Source: Limnephilus marmoratus
Taxonomy: Eukaryota > Arthropoda > Insecta > Trichoptera > Limnephilidae
Reading direction: 5' to 3'
Assembly: GCA_917880885.1 (NCBI GenBank)
Contig: OU862910.1
Location: forward strand, 16,380,710-16,444,709
Length of the DNA: 64,000 nt
Shown: positions 53,146 through 63,770 of the stretch, one piece after another
How positions within the stretch are numbered: the stretch's first letter is position 1
Layout: each line of letters opens with the position of its first letter
Position numbers and translations under genes: made by a program
The notes under the pieces: model-generated
Told to the model about the DNA's origin: nothing
The model's database searches: none
Seen by the model: only the letters and a program-made list of their open reading frames with translations

Positions 53146-54755
53146 AAAAAACAAAAAAACTGACTTAAGAAGAAATTACACTGTATTTGCAAACAAAAAA
53201 TAAAATTTTCCGGTGGGATTGATGAAAATTGGAGAGATCTAAAGACATTATGGTTGTTGTTTACGTTTAGGTAGATATCTATCAAATTTGTCTAAAAATA
53301 TTAAAAGGCTTTTATATGACTCTATCCATTGTATTTCATATCTTTGCTCAGTGCTCAATACCAACAGAGCCGAAATCATCGAAATAAAAAATATGTCTGG
53401 TTATTATATACTATAATACACACGTTCAATACGAATCCATTTGGCCGGAGTTCCTAGGTCATAAAGTAAAAGTAAATGAAAAACAGTCTCTTTTATTTGT
53501 GGAAGTGACCTTAAGTTATGACAGGTCATTGATGAAAACATGCGAACACGAGTCATACGCTTCCTTGTTACTGTTACAGTGTAGGAAGTTGAGTACAATA
53601 AAACCGGTTTGATGAAATTCTCCATCCAAAATATGATTCAATTTCAGTCTTCGACAAATCATAAATATACTACGTATTATTATTTAACTATGTAGATAAG
53701 AGATTACTACAGTAACTAGAAAATGTTTACCACGCGGAAGAAGATATCTTTGACGATCATAATTACATAATTACAGCCTTACTAATAAACGTTGTGAATA
53801 TTTTATAAGTACGATTGATAAACAACCGTGTATGGGAAAACTTTACTAATGGAAACGAAAAAGAGAAACTGATTCCTACAGTTCTTAGAAATATACACAA
53901 TTTATATAGTCAAAGAGGGTTTTTTTGGTGTTTATCTAGTTGTATTAACTGTTACTAATAATTTCAAATCGAAATTAGAAATTTTTCCAAAATATTTCAA
54001 ATTTTCCATATATTTCTTATTTTTAAAATGTCGTCGAAACAAATACAACTTAAGAAACTAGATAAAATTACATCTACTGTATTTGCGTAAGAAATATACT
54101 TTAATATTTATGAAATGTATTATTTTAATTTCAAACATGAAAAAAGTTGAAAAAAAAACTTTCCACGAACATTTTTAATCTAAACTTATTTAGGAAATCT
54201 GGAAGAAAACTAGCACCTCACTTTTTTACCTTTTCGTTTAAAAATTATTACAATAATTCCTAGAATATAACCAAAAAATTACATTTTAATTCAGTGTTAG
54301 GGCAATATAAACGTTGTTTTCTGGGATTTATCTTATTATCTAATATCTGCACATGCACAAAAAATTCACGTTTTTTTTAATTTTCGTAGAGTTCTTATAA
54401 AATTTACGCGGTAAAATAACGTGTCCGAAATAACTTAACTTTTCAACACGAGAACCACAGTTTGTGTCAATCTGAGAAAATTCAATATGGCCAGCTCTTT
54501 CGGAACCCTGTTAAAGACATTTTTTATTTGTACTAAATCTAATATGAGCTTATCCAGTCTTTATTCAATAATATTTGTTTGAGTAACTAAAATACCGTTT
54601 AACGGAAAGAGGCTTTCATTCAGAATCTTAACGTTGATTGTGTATAGTAACTACATATAAATATTCAGTTACTTTCTTACCTTGCGCATATTCTTCAGCT
54701 TTTCTCTAAATAATATCCTTTTTCCTGTCCACACTCCCCAATTTGAAGATTGTGG
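53146..54755. other. No gene seen
   Basis: AT-rich; the 53404-53625 minus frame is unrecognised. Confidence 0.4.
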
Positions 54756-55258
54756 CAGGGTATTTATAAAAAAATAGTCAGTCAGCGTTGGTCCGTTTAT
54801 TTCCCTTATATACAGGGTTCACAGCTTATAGTAAAAAACAGAGTACATGAAGTTGTAGCATAAAGTAAAATCACTTAGAGTTTTAACAACGTTCTCTAAT
54901 GTTCTCGCTAGCGTAAAAATCTCAACAGAGGACCCGTGGTCTCTTAGTTGGGTTAAGGTTTCCCTACAAGTAATGTCCCCGAGGGCGCTGTTACTTGAAT
55001 TCCCAAGGAGGACCCAGAGGGCTCTCTCGACTTGGTATTGGGGAGAGGAGACTGGATACTCTGGCTCCATATAGGCCTGCATGGTGTTTTATACCCTTTG
55101 GGGCGGGGTAGTGCCGGCCGATGACGGAGGGGTGGGGGTAGCTTGGCCAATGGGGTGTCTTCTTGTCCAGGTGGTGAGCCGAAAGTCGGACCAAATACTG
55201 CGCGCTACAAGGTGCTATAGTTCCATAGACTCCGGACGAAGGGTTTCTTGTGTGACAT
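54752..55258 (-). mobile_element. Possible solo LTR
   Basis: GC-rich island in AT-rich DNA. On the minus strand it begins TGTCACAC, has gggtataaaaca near 55095 (TATA-like) and aataaa near 54800 (poly-A signal), and ends GCCACA. TG...CA bounds, TATA and poly-A order and about 500-base length fit an LTR, but the flanking duplication is not evident and no internal region is present. Confidence 0.4.
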
Positions 55259-56065
55259 ATAAAACTATACAGGAATTTTTTTTTAAAAAAAACGGCGTTT
55301 GAAATACAAACTGGAAACTGGCGAATCTACAGGGACATCATAAAGATAGAGAACCCAAAAAACCAATTTATCGATCTGAACGTTTGATTTTCTTTCCATT
55401 ATTTGGCAAATATAGGTGGTGTAAAACTTTTAAGGCCGGTTCTATGCTTTGACGAATTTTAAGAGACATTAAACAGCTGGTGAACCCACTAATAAACTTT
55501 CAACAACCGAATCCATTTACTCGAAGACGAAAGCTCAAACCAAAAAAAAGTTAAAAACTCAAAATCGACTTCTAATGTGATCTAGTTCCCCTAATTTCCA
55601 GACACTATATATAACTTAAGAAGGGAAATAGGTGTAGTATTTTTTGTGATTTAATTTAGTGATTTAATAGTGCATTTTTAGTGATTTTCGTGATTTTTTT
55701 AACACATAAGGAATTATATTTTGTATTTATACTTTGGGGTCATTTTACATATACATATATTCAAGAGTATATTCTTAAATTTTTTAAATTTTCCTCAAAA
55801 AATTATGGAAGATATCAGCTGCCGCGCATTATAAATCGCCACCCGGCTGAGCAATTTGTATAACTCCTTGAGGTCACAATTTGTACTTGAAATTTAATTT
55901 TTAAGAAAAAAATTTTTTTTTAAAGTGTTTCTTTTATTTGAACCTCAATCCTTACAAAAAATCGAAAATTATTTTTTTTTGATTAATGTGAAAATTTTGT
56001 AAGTATGATTTTTTACCATTCTTTTGTACGTTTTTTTGCAATAAAAAATATCATCTACCGGATCT
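55259..56065. other. No gene seen
   Basis: AT-rich with A/T runs. Confidence 0.35.
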
Positions 56066-56165
56066 GCCGAATCTGCCCTGATGATTGACAATGCAACGAT
56101 GTCCGAAACGGTGGCTAAAGAAGGAGGTAGCGTAACACGGCATAACACCCCAAAAACAAATAATA
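56066..56165 (+). ncRNA. Penelope-associated hammerhead-like motif, copy 3
   Basis: ctgccctgatgattgacaat, gcaacgatgtccgaaacggt, ggctaaag, then caccccaaaaac. CUGAUGA and GAAAC kept; one stem II pair lost (UUGACA against UGUCC). No nuclease remnant directly upstream. Confidence 0.5.
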
Positions 56166-56221
56166 AAAATAAAAAAAATACTTTTAAAAAAATTCTGTTT
56201 AGGATTGAAGTTCAAATAGAG

Positions 56222-56927
56222 GGTAACCGACGAGTTCATCGAAAATCAATTCATCGAAAGCAAATTCATCGAAAACGAGTTCACCGAAAATCAATTCATC
56301 GAAAGCAAATTCATGGAAAACGAGTTCATCGGAAAACGATTCATGAAAAATCAATTCATCGAATGATCAATTCATCGAATCGCCAATTCATCGAAAAACA
56401 TTTTTTTGTAGATATTAGAGCTGTCAAAATTAAATACCCAAAAAGGTCTGCTTAACTGAGTTAAATGTGTTCAGCAACTGTCAGTTTCTTAGTGACAATG
56501 TAAAATTTATAGGTTATCTCTTCGGTTTCCGATTGTCTGATACTGCAAAAAAGGGATATCTAAGGAACGGTGACCAGACAACTCATAATGAAACCAACTC
56601 ATAAACAACTCAGAAAGGTCATTAAGAGTGATGATAAAAAAATATTTAAAAATTGGTTAAATAGGTTAAGTTACGTTAGGTTAGGTTAAGTTAGGTTAGG
56701 TTAGGTTAGGTTAGGTTAGGTTAGTTTAGGTTGACCAATGCTTTTTTAACTTCTCGGTCCGCTTGGCATTTCTCTCAAATATCAACAAAATATATTTTTT
56801 CGATGAATTGGCGATTCGATGAATTGATCATTCGATGAATTGGTTTTCGATGAATTGATTTTCGATGAATTGGTTTTCGATGAACTCGTTTTCGATGAAT
56901 TTGCTTTCGATGAACTCGTCGTGAACC
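56222..56927. mobile_element. Fold-back element 2 with perfect 9-bp target duplication
   Basis: Left arm 56222-56408: about twelve units of ttcatcgaaaacga type. Right arm 56795-56927 is its reverse complement with the same inner order (gatcaattcatcgaat, cgccaattcatcgaaaa). Core includes a GGTTA array and a second set of ends (ggtgaccagacaactcat at 56569). Flanks CAAATAGAG at 56213-56221 and 56928-56936 are identical. A 9-bp duplication with GG-T--CC ends points to Mutator-like or related fold-back elements (inference). Frames spelling HRKSIHRKQIHRK are a by-product of the repeats. Confidence 0.9.
56660..56734 (+). repeat. GGTTA (TTAGG) array in fold-back element 2
   Basis: About thirteen ggtta units with minor variants between the two arms, in the same position as in fold-back element 1. 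Confidence 0.9.
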
Positions 56928-57199
56928 CAAATAGAGCGCATTTATGTAAAGAAAGTATGTGCTGATAACGATTGATCAAAAACTGTAGGAGCTAAAAGTT
57001 ACACAAATTCGAAAAAAGTCGTTTTGAGAAAAACTGCTTTTTTCGACCGAGGGACACTCACTCAAACGCAAACGCTTATAACTTTTAACGGCATGGAATT
57101 TTGATTTGAAATTTTCAGAATATATTATTAAATAGTTCTACTATCGATTTATGAAAGAAAAAAAAGAATTTTTTGAAGCCTCTACACCTATTTCCCCCC

Positions 57200-57545
57200 T
57201 TAACTCATCTTTCTCTACCCTACCTACTTTCTTTTGGGCATGCTTGGTATGAACCTTCTACGGGTCAGAAGGGATGTGCTCATTGTAACACATTTCTTCA
57301 GACTGATTCGTGGAAGGTTCGAAAACTCGGCTATCATGGAGAGCATTAGTTTCTATGTTCGCGATGGTTATCTCCGTCACCGACAGCGTAAACTGTTTTA
57401 TCCCCCGGCTTGCAGAACTAACTTGCCAATGGTTCTGCCGGTCGGGAGAGCTGTCTTGTTGTTATATAGAATCACTTCGAATATCGATATGTTAAATATC
57501 AATGAAGCACAATTCAGACAACAAGCTTCGTTGTTGTTAGTATGA
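57200..57545 (+). mobile_element. LINE ORF2 C-terminal fragment
   Basis: LRVRRDVLIVTHFFRLIRGR, FENSAIMESISFYVRDGYLR, RQRKLFYPPACRTNLPMVLP, VGRAVLLLYRITSNIDMLNI. RR-----F---L--G-----LL--I-F-VP--S-R---LFY-P--RTN is a common ORF2 tail of Jockey-like elements. Stop at 57543. Confidence 0.7.
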
Positions 57546-57549
57546 TTGT

Positions 57550-58295
57550 GCTTCATTGAAGTATAAATTGCTTAAATCTGTTTAAATCTTAAATCTAATA
57601 CTGAAACTATAAATCCTAGAAATATGAAAGTTTACAAAATTTAATTTGGAAAATTATCATATCTCACCGTTCGAGAGTTTTTAGACGAACGCACGAACAA
57701 ATTTTTGCATAATGATCAAGGAGACAAAAACAATCGCTAGTTGTAAAAGGCAATATAAAATTATCGATGTAATATTTTACTAACTACTTACTTACTGTGA
57801 ACAGGTACGAGAGTTCAACTCACTAAGATAATACTTAACGATAGCAAATTTTTATCAGGTAGAGATGTTAAATTTGACATTGATCGAAGCATAAGTCAAA
57901 TTAAACGTGAATGTAAATGAGAATGGGTTACTCGTTCCGATTTTATCGGCAATATTCCAACCTTTACGACTACGGCGAGAGGCATTGTTAATTCTACAGC
58001 GTAACGGTTTAACTAGAGTGATATAATAACGTGGATGCCTGGAATTACTGGTTGGGCGAATAATGTAAATTGTGATTTGTTTGAAAGGGTTTTAATATCT
58101 TTCAAGCTCTGTAGTGTTCGAAACGGATAGTAAACATAAAACTACCGTTGGGTCATAAAATACAACCTCAGTGTTAACATTTATTGCATACACTTGACAT
58201 TACAAATTAAATCGCAATGTAAAATAAACATAACAAAAAAGGTTTTGTACTCTTAAAAAATAAGTGTTGTAAGTGATATTTTAACATTTAATTAA
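57550..58295. other. No gene seen
   Basis: AT-rich. Confidence 0.35.
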
Positions 58296-58299
58296 ATGA

Positions 58300-58655
58300 A
58301 GAAAATATTAGCGAAACTCAATCGAAAATCTGGAAACATAAAAATCAGAAAAAGATATTGGCACCTCTGGGACAAATTCATATTTTATTTTGGTTCCTTG
58401 GAACCGGCTGGGTTTGCGAGAGCCTCGCCTGAATCTAAAAAATGTGACGTCATCATTCTTGTCCTGACCAGCGTCGAGCTCGCATCGTACATTTTACGAA
58501 ATAAAACGGCAAAAATGCTTCGAAAAATGTGACATATTTTAATATATCGATCATAACGAATGTGGGCGGTTCTCCAGTGTGCTCGAGGTTGGTTACAGGG
58601 GTAAGTAAATTATGAAACATTTGTAAAAGTGTCTTAACTAAATACGGCAACAAAA
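58300..58655. other. SINE L body remnant plus unassigned GC-rich DNA
   Basis: 58308-58352 matches the SINE L body (reverse orientation). 58390-58600 (tgtgacgtcatcattcttgt, gtgggcggttctccagtgtg) is GC-rich with an open 78-residue plus frame that I do not recognise. Confidence 0.35.
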
Positions 58656-59284
58656 TATTCGTATGTGAAAAGATGCGAACTTTACTTTGCCGTATTTGGA
58701 CTTCGCAAATATGTTAATAACGTGGCGAGCAATTCGCGCTCCCACGTAAAAAGGTCTATTCATTCAAAAGCAGATTTTACTTTTAAGAACTAAATGGTGA
58801 TATTATAATGCGAGATGCCTATTTACTGTCAGATTGATTTTTTAACGAATCACAGTCATCTTTCCCCTCTTCGCACTGCCATAGTTGATTTTTCCCCTCA
58901 TCTGTATGTTCTCGTCTATTAAACTTGGATGTCTATGATATAAAGTATGTTTACATTAGGTTTTTCGGTGCCTATCCTTACTGGGTATATCTGTGTCGAG
59001 CAGGCATAGAGGTACATAAATGAATATCATATACAAGAATATCATAAGAATATTTAAGGTTAAGTACATATTAATTTGAATACAATTAAAACAGAAAATA
59101 AAATAAAATGGATAAAAATTTATCCAGACACTATCTAGATAGCATTTAGTTCGGGTTTGATTCTTGCAATCATCAATCAATCGAAAATTAGTATCTGCAT
59201 CTGATTTCGAAAAACTCTGTCAAACCCGGGCGATGGATGGCAGTAATTCAAGAAGTAAGTATACCATTTTTGTGTAACTTCAAA
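58656..59284. other. No gene seen
   Basis: AT-rich, no recognised repeat. Confidence 0.35.
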
Positions 59285-59465
59285 CTTCTGGAGCCGGTGG
59301 CATTCCCATGTGGGGTATGTTGTAATGACTGTGGCGGGGAAGAAAATGGGGAAGAGGATGGTTGGGAATTATTTGGTTATTCAGATCTGGTCACAAAATA
59401 CGGCTAAAGCCATTTCAAGGATTCGATTGTGAATGGTGATATTTTACGGTACACTAAAAGTTTTT
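59285..59465 (-). repeat. SINE M, diverged partial copy
   Basis: ctggagccggtggcattccc, tattcagatctggtcacaaa, tacggctaaagccatt match the SINE M body. Confidence 0.6.
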
Positions 59466-59941
59466 TTACACTCTGAACTAAATGTTGTAACACTTTAGAG
59501 TTATGTAATGTTTTTTTCTTAAACGAAGCGAATCAAAGCATTGAACTTGAAACAAAATAAGTTATGCGGCGTCAATAAATTATTCCTCGAAAAGTTGAAT
59601 AACTTCGGTGTTCGGCGGATCTTGTGTCTTGTCAGCAACAGAAAAGATGTTATTTTTAAGTCACGTTGCTCAGACGGACGTGACTTTCTCACAGATGGAT
59701 TTTTTTATCGACTCTTCAGTCAGAAGTCTTTCGACGGGGAGATTGATTCAATTACAGAACATTAACGTTTGTTTTTCTTACACTATGATTGACTTCTCCA
59801 GAATATAAAAAGTATTTATATTTTTTTCATTTCAAAAATGTGCCTAGAGTCTTTTTTGACACAGTACCTAGCTACACCAAGTTTATCCATTACACGAATA
59901 GTCGAAATTGAAAATTAATATTGGACCAGCAATACGTGAAG

Positions 59942-60050
59942 GGTGATGACCTGACAATTGATCCGATGACAATTTGCCTACCGACAGTTGATCCCCAGAC
60001 AGTTGATCCGCCTGATGTTGAAGGTGATCCACCCGCCCTGGTATAAGTAA
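59942..60050 (+). repeat. Array of gacagttgatccg units, left part
   Basis: ggtgatgacctgacaattga, tccgatgacaatttgcctac, cgacagttgatccccagac, agttgatccgcc: the same grammar as the fold-back arms (GGTGA start, GACA-TT-ATCC units). The continuation in the same orientation is at 62150-62212. Confidence 0.65.
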
Positions 60051-60116
60051 CAGATGGTTACTCCTTTCCAGGCTCTCCCAAGGACTCTAATTGTTTTGAA
60101 AGAACGAAGCTTCATT

Positions 60117-60260
60117 ATTTATTGTTATCAAGTTTAATTAGTAGAACTCCATTTTACTTTTTTTTTATTTTTAAACAAGTTCTGCTGTGTAATTATTATT
60201 ACGGGTGAAAGCTGTTTCGCCTTCTGAAGGCATTATCACACTGCAGTTTGATAAGTTTTT
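60117..60260. repeat. Penelope-type 3' flank repeat, uninterrupted copy
   Basis: aagtttaattagtagaactc...aacaagttctgctgtgtaat...gaaagctgtttcgccttctg; same order as 39685-39740 plus 40058-40145. Confidence 0.5.
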
Positions 60261-60300
60261 ATTAATTTAATAATAATATTATTAATCAAATTTAGAGAAA

Positions 60301-60960
60301 ATGATTAAGGTAGTTAAAATTTTTTCAGATGATATTAAAATGACTTTTGATTTAGATAAATGTAAAACGATCCATATAGAGAAAGGCAAAATTGTAGATG
60401 GAGACGAGGGTATATTTAGAAATTTCAAAATTAAAAGTATGAAATGGGATGAGGTTTATAAATATTTAGGATACCCGCAATCGAATAGATTAGATCACAC
60501 TAGTATTAAAAATGATATTAGGATTAAATTTCAAACTAGGATCAGAAAAATTTTAAAATGCAATCTATCTGCTAAAAATTTAGTAAAAGCAATAAATACT
60601 TGGGCAATACCTCTACTAACGTACTCATTTGGCATAATTAAATGGTCCAATACAGATTTAGATAGTTTAGAACGATTAATTAGAACTACTTTAACAAAGT
60701 TTAATTGCCATCATCCAAATTCAGCTATAGAACGAATTAATTTACCTAGAAATTTAGGAGGTAGAGGTGTAGTCAAAATAACATCTTTGAAACACAATCA
60801 GGTAGAAATGCTTAGAAATTTTTTCCATAGGAAAGCTAATAGCTCAGAAATGCACAAAATAATTTGCAAGGCAGATAAAAATATTACACCTTTAAATTTA
60901 TATGACGAGAATGCCAACATTCTTATAAATACTAACCAGGAATCTAATAATTCCAAATAA
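60301..60960 (+). pseudogene. R2/R4-type reverse transcriptase, C-terminal 219 residues
   Basis: Longest frame of the LINE. After the YLGY box comes the INTWAIPLLTYSFGIIKWS segment, then RLIRTTLTKFNCHHP and GGRGVVKITSLKHNQVEMLR. Stop at 60958 where the intact family would read on into the linker. Confidence 0.85.
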
Positions 60961-61254
60961 AGTCAAATAAAATTATTCATGTAAAACACTTCAATTATCT
61001 CAGCCAAACGTATGTCAAACAAATGGTTGAGCATTGGAGAGTTGAGCGCGGAAATAAAAGGATTTATGCTTGCCATTCAAGATAGAGTCATTAATACTAA
61101 AAATTATAGGAAGCATATAATCAAAAATATAAATCAAATTGATGATTTATGTAGAAAATGTTTGGCTTTTCCGGAAACTACAGAACATACATATTATATT
61201 GGGATGTTCTATATTAGCGCCGTCCGAGTATACATTTAGGCACAATCAGGTTTT

Positions 61255-61710
61255 AAAAATAATTCACCAAAGTTTGGTAATTAAACATAACTTGATTGAT
61301 TGCCGTAATGTAGTACCATATTATGAATATGAACCAAATTCATTTTTAGAAAATCAATTTTATAAAATATATTATGATAAAACTGTACTAACAGACAGAA
61401 CAATTAGTCATAATAGACCTGATATAGTTTTACATGACAAAATTTAAAAAAATAACTTATATCATTGATGTAGCTATTCCAAATTCTTGTAATATTCAAA
61501 AAACTGTTTCTGAAAAAATAAGAAAATATACAGATTTAGGAAATGAGATTAAAAGAATTTGGCATTCTCAGACTATAAAAATATTACCATTTGTTATTTC
61601 GGCTACTGGCATTATACCTAGGTCTCTCATTCAAAATTTTAGACATATTAGATTTGTCAAAGAATTTATATATAAAAATGCAAAAATCAGTCATTTTAAA
61701 TACGTGTAGG
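61255..61710 (+). pseudogene. Restriction-like endonuclease domain of the R2/R4-type LINE
   Basis: Two overlapping frames, 61139-61447 and 61434-61709, are joined by a shift in the A-run at 61440. The PD of RPDIVL and the D of IIDVAIP, then K of SEKIRKY, are the expected catalytic residues of the PD-(D/E)XK fold and are all kept. Confidence 0.8.
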
Positions 61711-62149
61711 ATTACAAAAGATTTTTTAAATATTTATATTGAGGGATCAGTAGGGTTTATTGGTTCAATTAGGAATTCCACAGAGCCGAACCCTCTGATA
61801 TGAAAATATCTGGAGTCGGTGAATTATTTTCCCATTTGGTCTCTGGTAGGTTGACATGTTGTTCTTGTATTGTTTTGTATTTATAATACATAATACTTAT
61901 ATAGTGCAATTGCATAGCGTAGATGATCATTTGGGAAGTGTGTGAAAGGGTTTAGTTTTTCCTGTGGGGAAAATTTAACCCGGACATTTAAATCTGGTGT
62001 ATAATAAAAAAATTAAAATAAAAAAAAAAAAATTAAAATCAAAACTAAGCTACGTTTAGTTTAGGACGAATTTAGACCTCCAATGACCCTGCATACGTTG
62101 TTAGTAAGCAGTATGCAAGTGCTTAGCGGGAAATACAAGGTAAAATATG

Positions 62150-62212
62150 TGGATTCGCCGGATAGTTGATCCCTCTTCCAATTGATCCCTCGGACAGTTG
62201 ATCCCCTGGCTA
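62150..62212 (+). repeat. Array of agttgatcc units, right part
   Basis: cgccggatagttgatccctc, ttccaattgatccctcggac, agttgatcccctgg. Same strand and grammar as 59942-60050. Confidence 0.6.
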
Positions 62213-62559
62213 TTTTTGCAATTAAATATCCACATCGACCTACAAATTTCAGACAGAAAAATATTTGCCTAATTCGTGACTAGGGATGCAATGTTTTTAA
62301 AAATATCGATATATATCGAATTAAGTCTGTATTGTAGTGTTGGGTAGGACACGATATCAGGATGAGTTTGTATGAGGTACTCAAATATCGAAATGAGGTG
62401 TTGAGATGTCCCACCTCAGTTGAGGTGAGGTATTACAAAATATTTTTTTTCGCTTACGGGGGGGGGGGGGGGGGGGATATTAAAAATAATAATTTTGGAG
62501 CAGTTGGTACTCTTGTGCGGTAATCACAATAATATATGAATGACTCACCCCAACACCAC

Positions 62560-63180
62560 CTCACGGTTCTAATACAAAAATGTCATACAATATACAAACC
62601 CCTCACGCCTCACCACCTCATACATTTGACCCATACTATACGTGACATGACATGTAGCCCAATACACCAACCACCTCACACCTCACCTCATATTTGTCCC
62701 ATGCGTGACAACGTGACATGACAATTTGGGAGGCGGGAATGGGTACCGCCGCCCGGGAATCTTTATTGGATAACCAATGCCTCTGCCATAGGTCACCCCA
62801 AGTGGTTCGCTACGTTTGGTGATTTAGCAGGGGTGCCCGGGTTAATGGAATGAGGTTTGTCTAGGTCTGATGGCCAGGACACACTGAACCCCAGATTCCT
62901 ACTCACCCCTTAAACCCGTTTCCTTCCCAGAACTCTCCTCTCCTTCCTTTCCCAAAAAAAACCCCACACAGCATCCCCAAAGATGACATAGGCCATCAGG
63001 GAAATTATTTTCCTCCGGGCCTCCTGTGTGGAGCTCACGTAAAAAAAATGTAGTCCAATACACCAACCACCTCACACCTCACCTGATATTTGTCCCACGC
63101 GTGACATGACATGATTGTAGTTCAATAAACCAACTACGAGTACCTCACACCTCATATTTTCCACTCATATTTTTCCCCCC
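62560..63180 (+). repeat. Tandem acctcac-type units inside the inner MITE
   Basis: The unit gacatgacatgtag-ccaatacaccaaccacctcacacctcacct-atatttgtccca occurs at 62646-62705 and 63047-63105, with a third, shorter form from 63110. The family A copy sits between the first two. Confidence 0.7.
62725..63047 (+). repeat. Repeat family A, copy 8 (innermost)
   Basis: atttgggaggcgggaatggg to gtgtggagctcacgtaaaaa; same internal deletion as copy 7. Youngest layer of the nest. Confidence 0.8.
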
Positions 63181-63487
63181 TTCACATTTGTAGTAATACA
63201 AAGAAAAAGAGTTGGTACAAATACATTTTGTGAGGTGGGGGGACATTTTACGTGTTTGTATGGGACATTTGAGGTGCCTCTTGTATGAGGTACTCTACAC
63301 TACTGTATTGATAGATCGATATCGACTTAATTCTATATATATCGATATAAAAGCTTATAGAAATCCAATGTAGTTTTAGTTATATCAAACGTTTATCGAT
63401 TATGTTTGTATATATTTTTTTATACTTACCTTTGTAAGTAATCAAAAAATTTGGATAGGTATAAAAAATGTATTTTTTTTCAAAAAT

Positions 63488-63770
63488 TTATTTTAAAAAA
63501 TTAATTCCATTACTTATTTTGTACAATATTTTGTACCAGCTATTGAACTTAAACAGTCTGCCACCTTGTAGCCGGTTTCTGCTTTGAGTTATAATGGATC
63601 CTGTCTTTGAAAAAAAACGTTCAGAAGGAACACTTGTTGCCACAATTGGTAGATGACTAATTGCCATTTTAAAAAGATTGGGATATAACCTTGCATCTCT
63701 TGCCATGTTTCAAGAATCTTTACTTTTGGAGTATTTATAGCAGCAGAAAGATATAACGTAAACTTCGTCA
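63488..63770 (-). pseudogene. hAT transposase C-terminal dimerisation domain
   Basis: Minus: AINTPKVKILETWQEM, one-base shift, then ARDARLYPNLFKMAISHLPI and VATSVPSERFFSKTG. The W ... YP-L--MA---L-I-ATSVPSER-FS--G order is the hAT C-terminal domain. Only this tail of the transposase survives. Confidence 0.9.

Larger units (their letters stand above)
60270..62045 (+). mobile_element. R2/R4-type LINE with restriction-like endonuclease, frameshifted
   Basis: 60301-60960: reverse transcriptase thumb (VYKYLGYPQSNRLDHTSIKN, NLVKAINTWAIPLLTYSFGI, NCHHPNSAIERINLPRNLGG). 61012-61215: linker and zinc knuckle (DDLCRKCLAFPETTEH, with the last Cys in the next frame, GCSILAPSEYTFRHNQVLKI). 61240-61720: endonuclease with RPDIVLHDK, TYIIDVAIPNS, SEKIRKY, i.e. 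a PD-(D/E)XK-type core, then VISATGIIPRSL and a C-terminal helix. At least three frameshifts; the catalytic YxDD palm is absent (5' truncated). A-rich end at 62006-62042. Thumb, zinc knuckle and nuclease order defines the R2/R4/Dong-like group. Confidence 0.85.
62335..63302. mobile_element. Inner hAT-type MITE with perfect 8-bp duplication
   Basis: Ends TAGTGTTGGGTA and (reverse complement) TAGTGTAGAGTA; CTGTATTG at 62327-62334 and 63303-63310, identical. Interior rich in gaggt/acctc units (acctcacacctcacctcata) in partial tandem copies; contains a G-run (62459-62476) and the family A copy. Confidence 0.88.

Noticed and set aside
54819..55082. 87-residue protein with leucine-rich end
   Set aside because: Lies across the TATA-to-poly-A part of an LTR-like block; the frame is better explained as non-coding.
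56081..56455. 124-residue basic repeat protein (HRKSIHRKQ)
   Set aside because: The periodicity comes from the 14-15 base arm units of a fold-back element; the mirrored arm gives a serine-rich frame of the same kind.
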